A stretch of DNA of 64,000 nucleotides, from the NCBI GenBank assembly GCA_965153455.1, contig OZ234493.1, forward strand, positions 30,432,213 through 30,496,212, in the 5' to 3' direction. The stretch comes from Sphagnum compactum. Lineage: Eukaryota > Bryophyta > Sphagnopsida > Sphagnales. Under the pieces are notes generated by a model, which saw nothing but the letters and a program-made list of their open reading frames with translations, had not been told where the DNA came from and ran no database searches. This document shows, piece by piece, positions 55,399 to 64,000 of this stretch. How positions within the stretch are numbered: the stretch's first letter is position 1; every line of letters begins with the position of its first letter. The translations under genes were made by a program, and so were the position numbers.

Positions 55399-56120
55399 CT
55401 TAAGAATTTGAATTGGACAACAAGATTAAAAAGCATGTTATAAAATTTGTTCCAACCATGCTTCTCATTAGTAGTTTAAGTAGCAATGAGTTAAAGGCTT
55501 AAATAGCAATTAAAGTCATTAGCTTAATGTTGAAATAAAATGTGATTTTTAGGTCAATGTTTTGACAAAAATTGCCATAGTGCAACATGGAGAAACACAA
55601 CATAAAATGACAGAAGGAAAAACAAGAAACAACACAAGATCCAAATGCAAAAAATATTAAGAAAATAACACAAACACAACTAATACTACTACTACTACTA
55701 CTAAAAATTGAAGGGGGTGTGAACTCCAATGTTTGTGGATCCTACCCACTATAGCCTAGCTCAAATCTACACAACCCACTCACATTAAAACCAAACCTGC
55801 AAACCCACATGTTAGCCTATGTTAATGCAAAAAACAAATTCCAATGGTTGAATATAGAAGCAATATAACTTAATGCCATGCCCAGAGTATTTGGAAAGCA
55901 TCCAACATGCAATAAGAGGCAAAGAAAAAAAAAACCAAAAGTGATTGACACATGCAATGTATAAAATCAAAATTAACCAACAATGAAAATGAGGCATATA
56001 TCTAGACCTCCTTTCCGTGATTTATCTTTATGCCTAAAAGGCTTGTAAATACCCTGGCATACATCTAGTACCAATTTGAATTGCATTATAAATTTGTGAT
56101 CAACTACCATAGAAGCTATG
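55399..56120. other. Intergenic spacer
   Basis: (ACT)n at about 55,683-55,703. No gene recognised. Confidence 0.4.
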
Positions 56121-56129
56121 GTTCAAAAA

Positions 56130-58640
56130 CTACACCAAGTCTTAATGGTAATACAACCAACAAATTTAAGATTGAGTTACATCCTTCAACTTATTGTCAA
56201 TCCAATCCTTGATGGCATCCCTAAAAGGAAAAATATCCTTGGGTGTTCATGTGCAAACATACTCACAATCAAATCCAACTTGGTAATTAGCTTATTTTGT
56301 AACTTGGATTTCATGAATGACAATGTGAAGAAACAACAATCGTTTTTTACACCAACCATAATCATAATTACAAACAATTTTGTTAAAGCAAAATAATTTA
56401 ACAATTGATGCTACAAAAGGGTGTCAGATGCAAGTTTAAACCAACATCGCATGACAAGGTTGCATAATATTGGTAGTTTCAAAGTAATTGCATGGTTGTT
56501 TTGCATAGTGATTTTGAAAAGAGATGTTCCAAGATCAAATTTGCCTTCATCAATAAGAGCTAGGATTTTCATCCAATTAGAATATGAGCCAATGACTTTT
56601 TCAAAACAAAAATGAACCTTTAGTAAGGTTAAACGACCTCAAAAAATTTCTTTAGCAAAAAAGTTCAACTAATACTGAGGATATATGATGCATGTGGCAT
56701 TCATTGAGTCCTAACTCGGGAATTGATATTCAAATTATGAAATCAAGCACACAACAACATGCGAACATTGCACTTTGACAATTTCAAAAAAAGTTGTCCA
56801 ATTATCTCTAGTGGTTCAAGTGAACACCCCAGTGTATGGGCATTTCTTATATAGTTGATATTGCTTGCCCTATAAATAAAAGATCACATATTGAATGCTT
56901 GTTGTTGAATTAGTCCACCATGTAATAAGTAGTTGGTCATTGCTACAATCATGCAAGTCCAAGAATGTTTTGAAATGTTCTTGGCCATACTTTGTTTCCA
57001 TATCAAAAAACAACTTCTACAATTTTACACAACACAACTTAGCATTAGTCACAAAATCACACACAAATGTGTCAAATGCTTGTGCAAACTTGATGAAGGC
57101 ATGAAGAGCCTTTAACATGGGCATGATCCACATCAACCCCATTATCACTTCAATGTCACAAAGATATTCAAAGTGTGTCTTTGTTACTATCACATGGTTT
57201 AAGTCATTGTTCATGTGAACCACTAGGGTTTTGTACTTAGCAAACATTTATTTCACTAGGGACAACATGGAAAACCACTTAGTCCTTACAATGAATAACA
57301 ATTTCAAATCCTTAATTCATATAGCTTGGCAAGGCTACCATGTTCAAAATGTTTTTTTTAGTGAAAAAAAATAGTATGTGCAAGTGGTGTGCAACAAGCC
57401 TTCAAACTTGACAACCTAGGGTTGATTAAAAAAGGTTAACACCATTAGGTTAGTGCAATGTGCCATGAAATGCATTTTGATTATAAATGGTGTTGATTTA
57501 GACTTAAATCGTGTAACAAAACTAGTCTATATGCCCATGGACACCACAACCCCATCATATCCAAAACATGTAAGCTTGTTAGCAACTTGTTATGTTGTCA
57601 AGCCCCCATTCTTCATCAATTGTGACCTTAGTATCAGTTGGGTGACATCATCATCAATGTCTCTGTTAAACACCTTCTCAAAATTTAGTAACATTAGCAC
57701 CTTCCTAAAGCCATCAACAATGTATGCATGCACATTACACCAAGATTGATTGTCAATTGTGGTTACTTCATCATAGTTAACAATGATGCACTTAGCCTTT
57801 TGGACAACAATTTTCATGGATTGCATGACAATGCGATGCATTGTTTTTACCATCTCCGAATATGTGGAATCATTTTAATGCTTGTGAGGCATGATTTCAC
57901 CTTCAAGAAATCAAATAGCATTTTCATGCTCTTGAAATTAGTCATAGGTTGACCGGATTTCAAAAGTCAAAATATGGCAACAAATTACAAGAACTTCTAC
58001 TTATTCTCATTAACCAAACCTCCAACACACACCATGTTTACAACAAAATTTTGACCTTTCTTGGAAAACCTTTGCTTGTTCTTAGCATGTTGGCTTTCTA
58101 TGGACATGAAATATTGCCCCACAACACACCCAATGTGTGCAACTTTACATTTTCACATCCTTGTGTGCTTTTGGGAACTATCAAACTTTAGCACTAACAT
58201 TTTTTTCCTTCCATCAATATTGTTGCCTACTTTGTTATAGATCATGTTCAATTTGCCATCACACCCCACCACAACGTTTGCCCATGATAACTTCACGGCC
58301 AAGACCTCTTGGAAGAAGTGATTTAATTATTAGCATTCACATTTTGTCATTTTTTTTCTGGATTGACAATTATAGAAGGTTCTTGGTTTTTATTATTTTC
58401 AAGCATCAACACCATCACTTGGTTAAGAAAGCATGAAGTCACAGGCAAGCTATGATGTCTAAATGATGTAGTTTCAACAATAATAGGCACACATGCACTA
58501 AAGAAAAAATTATATTTGAAACCAACCAACAGTTGGCAAAGAATCATGTTGCAACAACCCAAGAAACGCATAAAATGAAAAACAACACACAAAATGAAGA
58601 AAAAAACCTTGAACAATTTTTTGTAAATAGCGAACTAGAA
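56130..58640 (-). pseudogene. Decayed hAT-like (DUF4371/ZMYM-type) transposase
   Basis: Several minus-strand fragments fall in the order of a hAT-like transposase. At about 57,853-57,590: KCIIVNYDEVTTIDNQSWC, the hallmark DEVTTIDNQSW, then HAYIVDGF. At about 57,590-57,430: the CFGYDGVVV and HFMAHCTNL blocks. At about 57,400-57,330: a degenerate VEDLL.TTYTYF-like block. At about 57,247-57,017: YKTLVVHM...FEYLCDIEVIMGL and KFAQAFDTFVCDFV. C-terminal scraps lie near 56,400-56,186. Stops and frameshifts separate the pieces, so it is inactive. No terminal inverted repeats were identified and its ends are approximate. Confidence 0.65.
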
Positions 58641-60370
58641 TGTGAAGTCTAGGAGGATCTTTAAGTAAAATCCATGCATATAGAGGACAAGAAGGAGAAA
58701 TAAACAATGAAGGGATTAGGGGAAAAAATATACTTATCTAGATTTTAGAAGGTTGGAAGTTGCACTTTGTGTGTTTGCAAGCATGGAATTTGATGCCATC
58801 AACGACCAGATCCTCAGGTTGCTTTTGTTGTTAGTTGTTTTTCAAGCAATAATGTTGAATTCACATCTGCAACAATTTTTCATAAACCTATTGCAATTTC
58901 CATTAATACTCCTTGCCATAATGTAGCACTAGTGAATAACCAACAAGAGAACAAAACAATTCTTGTGAATAAAAATGAAGGCAGGGCAAGGGGAGGCAAC
59001 AATGTTGGAGTAATCAACATTATGCATAATCGACAACCTACCTCATCAACACATAGATAGGCGCCTGGCGATCAAGATGGTTGAAAGTCCACATCAATGA
59101 TATTGATCTCAATAGCAAGCTATTTATGATGAATCAACGTCGATCCCTCGACGATTCCCACCTTTTGGGTTATTGATGCAAGATTACCCCTAGATCCAAT
59201 GGTCGATTATGGAGAAATGAATGGTTTAGATCCATCCATTTTAACAAAGCCATGTCGTTTGGCCTTGTCAAAACTTGCCACTTGGCAAAATTTCGCAACA
59301 AAAAAAAACGTTGGTTTACAATATTGTTGAATAATAAGAAATTTCTCATGTATATTTATGTATCATTATTTTTTTTGCATACATGAGATAATGACACGTT
59401 AAAAATGCGCATAGTTGTTTCAAGTTTTTTTTTTTTTTTTCCTTTCTTTCTTTCAATTTTGTGATGTAGCTAAGGTGGTGATCGTCAATAAGCTAATTTG
59501 ACCAAATTTGGCTATTAACAAAACATGAAAAAAACAACATTCTTATACATTTTGCGCTACCGACTTGAACCGTGTAAAGAAATCTGGTCATTTTAAAAAT
59601 ATTTCTTTAGATTATTTTTTCAAAATTTGGTGATTGTTTTCCCAAAAAACCATTGAATTTGTGACCAAAAAATAGTCACAGCTATAAATAAAAAAATTAA
59701 AAGAAAACTCGTTCCAAAACTCCATTTTCAACAAAGGTTCCTTCATGAAAACTGCCAGTTCTTTGAAGTTTTTGAAACAAAAAGGACCAAAAATTGTTCA
59801 CTCTTTCCCTCTCCCTCTCTCCCTCCCCCCCCCCTTGCCCCTTCTCAAAAATCTGGAACCGGCGGTTCTCTAGTTCTCAAAGGGGGCTTAGGAGCTAATT
59901 GATCTAAAACCTTTGGATATATATATGTTTTTTTTTTAAAAATTCATTTAATTTTTTAATTTTTTTTAATTTATTTATTTTAGGCTAAAGCACTCAGGTT
60001 TTCAGACCAATGCACAAAACCTTTTTCTGAAACCAAAGTCCATTTTGGATCTGTCGAGAGGGGAAAAAAAAAGGGTCTTTGGGATTCAATTTTGGCTTGA
60101 ACTTGGAACCAATTTGTGGGTGGCAACAAGTTCATGTGTACTCTAGTCTTGTTGTGGGTGTTTCAAAGCTTGAGTGTTAATTGGGAGTGTCGAGGTTTGC
60201 AAATTAGATTTTATTAGCAAAATCAGTTGAAATTTTGTCACATTAAGGGGGAAAAATCCCAAACTTTTTCTAAAAACATTTTGGTAAAAAAAACCAACTT
60301 TTCAAAACTAATATGAGATTCCCTCACCTTGTATTTAATACCATAGTTAAAATATATATTTGTTCTGTTT
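58641..60370. other. AT-rich intergenic DNA
   Basis: No gene recognised. A GAACCGGCGGTTC dyad lies at about 59,853-59,865, similar in style to the hairpins at 53-54 kb. A pyrimidine tract (CTCCCTCTCTCCCTCCCCC) lies at about 59,810-59,835. Confidence 0.4.
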
Positions 60371-60384
60371 GGATGGATGACGAA

Positions 60385-60490
60385 CAGATGGATGGATGGA
60401 AAGCTTCATTTCATCCCGATGTCTGGATGGAAAGCTTCATTTCATCCTGATGTCTGGATGGAAAGCTTCATTTCATCTCGAAGCTTCACG
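60385..60490. repeat. 30-bp tandem repeat, 3 copies
   Basis: GGATGGAAAGCTTCATTTCATC with linker CCGATGTCT or CTGATGTCT is repeated three times between about 60,393 and 60,480, preceded by a GATGGATGG run. Confidence 0.85.
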
Positions 60491-63475
60491 ACCACGACGT
60501 CCTTTACTATATAGAATAGTTAATATTACTTGACTTCAATGAGGATGTCTCTTAAGTGTCATATTTAAAGAGAGAACACAAATTGGACACAATCGTCCAA
60601 TCGTAGTAGTAAAATTGTTGAGAAGATCTTTCAATTCTTGACCTAATAATAATAATGTAAACAATCTTACAACAAAGTGCATAAGTGGAGAATTTTTTAA
60701 AGAAATGTTCAAATATGACTACCTAATTAAACGTTAGAACATTGAATGTGGATGTTGTTGAGATTTAGGTCACTTGGTTTTAAGAATTTCCCTTTTAAGT
60801 CTCATTTCCTTTAACAAGTGAAAGGATGATGCCTTTTTTTTTTCATTGAGCTAGAGACACCCAATAGGACAAACTTCCAATCGAGATCTTAAAATTTAGG
60901 GTTTGTCGATGCAAAACTAAATTTGAATTTCATCAAAGTGCACCAATAGATGTGTAGCTCACAACTTGGTTGCGAAATTTGATCAAAAATTTGGCCCAAA
61001 TGATGCACATTAATAAGTTCAAACCCATGGCTTTCTAGACAAACTAGGTATTAACTATTAAACCCCCCAAAAATGCTCATTTTGCATTCACATTATTTAA
61101 CGCTAATGTCACACTAATGCATCATCGCCCATTATTTTTTAGGAAAAATATGAATTGGGTTAAGGGCAAACAATGAAAAAAGAAATACATTATTGTTTTC
61201 AATAGCTTCAATGCTCTTCCCAAGAAATAGTGATTAAAAGGTTTATGTTCCTTAGCCTTCCTTCACCAACATTGGGTCCAAATTGTCAAGACATATTATG
61301 GGCTAAACCATCTACATAGTTGAGGCCTACCAGTAATTTTCTTTAATTTAATAAATTTTTTGTGAAAATGTAACCCCAAATAAAAAGAGAAAAATTAGCC
61401 AAATTTACACTTTTAAAAAAGAAAATTTCCAAAAATTTCCCAATTTCTTTGTTGAAAAATGGCAACATCTTGCCTGAACAAAAAACATTGGCACCTAGCC
61501 ATCTACCTAGTCGAGGTGTGGGAAGAGCCAAGAGTAGGTTTTGAAAAAATAAAAATAAAAATTAATTTATTGTTTTATTTAAATTTTTGATATTAAAAAT
61601 TCTGGAAATTTCTCCAGAAATTAGCAAATTTAGTCAAATTTGCATTTGAAAAATAGTATGTCCAAAAACCTTATTGCGAGTGTTGGGCATGTAAAGCCTT
61701 TACAAAGGTATCTATACCAGGCAAATATTAGGTTAAATTTTTTATGTAGATGCTATTTCTACCAATTTTTAATATTATCTTGTCTTGTAATTTTTCAGTT
61801 AAAAAAGCCTAGAGACAATTATTTTTTAAACACTGATAATTAATGCACGTGACATTGTAGACTTAGAGAGAAATTGGTAAATATTAATTATGAAGATGTG
61901 TAAAAGAGTAAAACACAAATTTAATATTCATTTAAAAATAAATCTCAAGAAATATCATGTAGAAGATGAAAATATTATTTGGCTTTTCTACTACTTTTCT
62001 TGTATTGTTGTTATTATATGTAAAATTCTAAAATACAACTAATGTACCCATTATATAAGAATTAATTTTACATATTGATAACAAGTTAGTACATTGTAAA
62101 TTCATTCCTTTAAAATGTATACAAATATAGGGATAATGGATTTGTTACCCTTTTTTGTTTTTGATTTGTGACTGATTTTTTAATATAAAAAATATTTCAT
62201 GTTTGAGATAAGCAAAACAAAAACTCAATTAATTAATTTTAAATACATAAAATTTAATTCTAATTCTAATTTGTGCCTTTTTTAAATTTCTAGATGTGCA
62301 TCTTTGTGAATTCTAGTATTCAATATTTAATCATTTATGGTTAATAACTAACTTGCAAAAATTAGATCATGCTAAGTTGTTTGCACATTTTGCACATTCT
62401 ACACTGTAAGTTAGTTACAATAATGGGTATGTTACCATATCTTTTATCGATGTTTGGCATTTCTTTGTCAAATTTTTATTTTAAAAATGAAGTTAGGTAG
62501 TTTCAAATTTAAATTTTCAGAATTTTTATAAATAGTTGAGGAAGAAGTTTGCAAAGTACACCTTTTGCTTTGTATTTGCAATAGTAATAAAATGGTTGGG
62601 ACAATAAATAGTTTTTCACAAGTTGGGAGTTCAATTCTCAACAATTTTGACAAATATCAATAAAAATTCCCCTTTTTTTCAACTAGACCTTTTGCAAATT
62701 GTTTTGTGCTAAATATTAATCTTAGGTATGGTATTGTTTATCTTGTTTTGTAAATGTAATTGTCAATGAGGTGTTATATAACGTGATGTACAATGGTCAA
62801 CTTTTGAGACAATCAATAAGAGAAAAAGGGCCTTTTCTTACCAACCAATTTTTTATTGCATGTTGTTTTCAACTTTGTTTCAATTACATAATTATATTTA
62901 TTTTGAAAATTTCCATACAGATGTCTCAGTACTTTAAATAAATCAAATTGTTGACTGATTTAGTAAGTGTATGACATTGACCACCAATGGGAGTTTACAT
63001 TCAAAATATTTTATGAAATAGAAAAAAAAAACTCAATTGAACTTTAATAAAAAAAATTCTTGTTGTAATGATGAACCATGCCCCATCATGTTAATTACTT
63101 GAATTAATTCGATGGACCTTGTTTATGAATGAATGAAAAACAAAAAATTAATGGATGAAATATTACATATGTTTTCCACTTTATTTCAACTTTAATGTGA
63201 TTTTTTTTTGCAACTATATTAAGACCGTGTTATGTTTGATTTGTGATTAATTTCCAATTTTATAAGCAGTTTGTGACACCTCTATCAAAGTTTGTAACTT
63301 TCATTACATTGTTTTGTCACTAAAGATCCAAAATGGGCTCCAAATTATGTGACATGGTGTTAAAAGAATAGGACAACATTCACATCTTGGTCTAAGGTCA
63401 TGTGAAAGTTATTACAATGATAAAAAATGTTCAACACAAAGTTCAAATGCCCTTACTTTGCAAAGTATAAGTAAA
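60491..63475. other. AT-rich intergenic DNA
   Basis: Strongly AT-rich; nothing recognised on either strand. Confidence 0.4.
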
Positions 63476-63770
63476 TAAAGTGTAAGGAATAATAGGTGGG
63501 AAGTAGTTAATAGGTTCATAGATAGGTTACATATCTACCTAATATGTAGGTAGGGTGCAAGTAAGGTAAATAATAGGTAACCCTTTTACCTATTGTTACA
63601 TATGACCTACCCATATACCTAGGAGGTGGCTTGAGAGATGGATGGATGCATATGAATGAATGAATGGTATAATATAGATGAATGAATGAATAAGTGATGT
63701 GGCATATAACATGAAGGAATGGATAATGTGACATATAATATGGATGAATGGATGATATGTCATATCATAG
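63476..63770. repeat. Simple-repeat-derived stretch (TAGG and GAATGGAT types)
   Basis: TAGGTAGG-like words at about 63,490-63,625 are followed by ATGAATGAATGG/ATGGATG words at about 63,635-63,760. ATGGATGATATG(T/A)CATAT-type phrases recur three times. The last 230 bases to the window end hold nothing recognised. Confidence 0.55.
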
Positions 63771-64000
63771 TAGTGACAATGCATTGGTTGGAAATTCAAA
63801 TTTTGAATTGCATTCATTGAAATTGAAAACTAATTGGAACAATGTCAACTTGTATAGTTGAAAATGAATCAACATCCCAATTATAACCATGCGCAATAGG
63901 ACTTCACATTATATTACGCTCCCATTCAAACTTTGAGTTTCCCTTTTGCTCTAGTTTGATTTTCTTTATTTTCAACTATTTTTCAAGCTCAACTTATGTT

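Overview
This window is nuclear DNA from a land plant. The evidence is intron-rich genes with standard GT-AG introns, plant-type proteins (RRC1-type SR140, TTL proteins, plant RPL18A), telo-box promoter motifs, TTTAGGG-type telomeric heptamers, and long AT-rich flanks with decayed hAT and Ty3/gypsy elements. The sparse gene density and a nuclear, mitochondrial-type HslV gene suggest a large genome of a non-flowering plant (fern, lycophyte, gymnosperm or bryophyte). The exact lineage cannot be decided from the sequence alone.

Layout. 1-7.5 kb: a hairpin-unit minisatellite, an 0.85-kb dispersed repeat, a C2H2 zinc-finger pseudogene, two tandem arrays and AT-rich filler. 7.5-40.6 kb: a gene island with five genes. 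SR140/RRC1 (+, 17 coding exons, 1077 aa) faces RPL18A (-, 4 exons, 177 aa). RPL18A and EBP2 (+, single exon, 320 aa) are divergent and share a promoter of about 540 bp carrying telo-boxes in a triplicated module. EBP2 is followed tail-to-tail by HslV (-, 9 exons including a predicted 5-nt microexon, 255 aa). After a 7.5-kb spacer holding a Ty3/gypsy relic comes a TTL TPR/thioredoxin-like gene (-, 9 exons, 975 aa). 41-64 kb: AT-rich intergenic DNA with microsatellites, tandem arrays, a second (inverted) copy of the 0.85-kb repeat, and two decayed hAT-type transposases.

Function. Two neighbours serve ribosome production (RPL18A is a 60S subunit protein; EBP2 is a nucleolar 60S assembly factor) and probably share control. 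SR140/RRC1 is a U2 snRNP/alternative-splicing factor linked to phytochrome signalling in Arabidopsis. HslV is the bacterial-type proteasome-like peptidase, here predicted mitochondrial. TTL proteins are scaffolds in brassinosteroid and stress responses. All exon models were joined by hand; each junction keeps the reading frame and matches family sequence, but no transcript evidence was available.

The least ordinary signals are the plant HslV gene with its microexon, the minisatellite of TTCCA-N3-TGGAA dyads directly upstream of it, a four-fold ATAACC-N3-GGTTAT dyad array upstream of TTL, and the triplicated telo-box module between RPL18A and EBP2.
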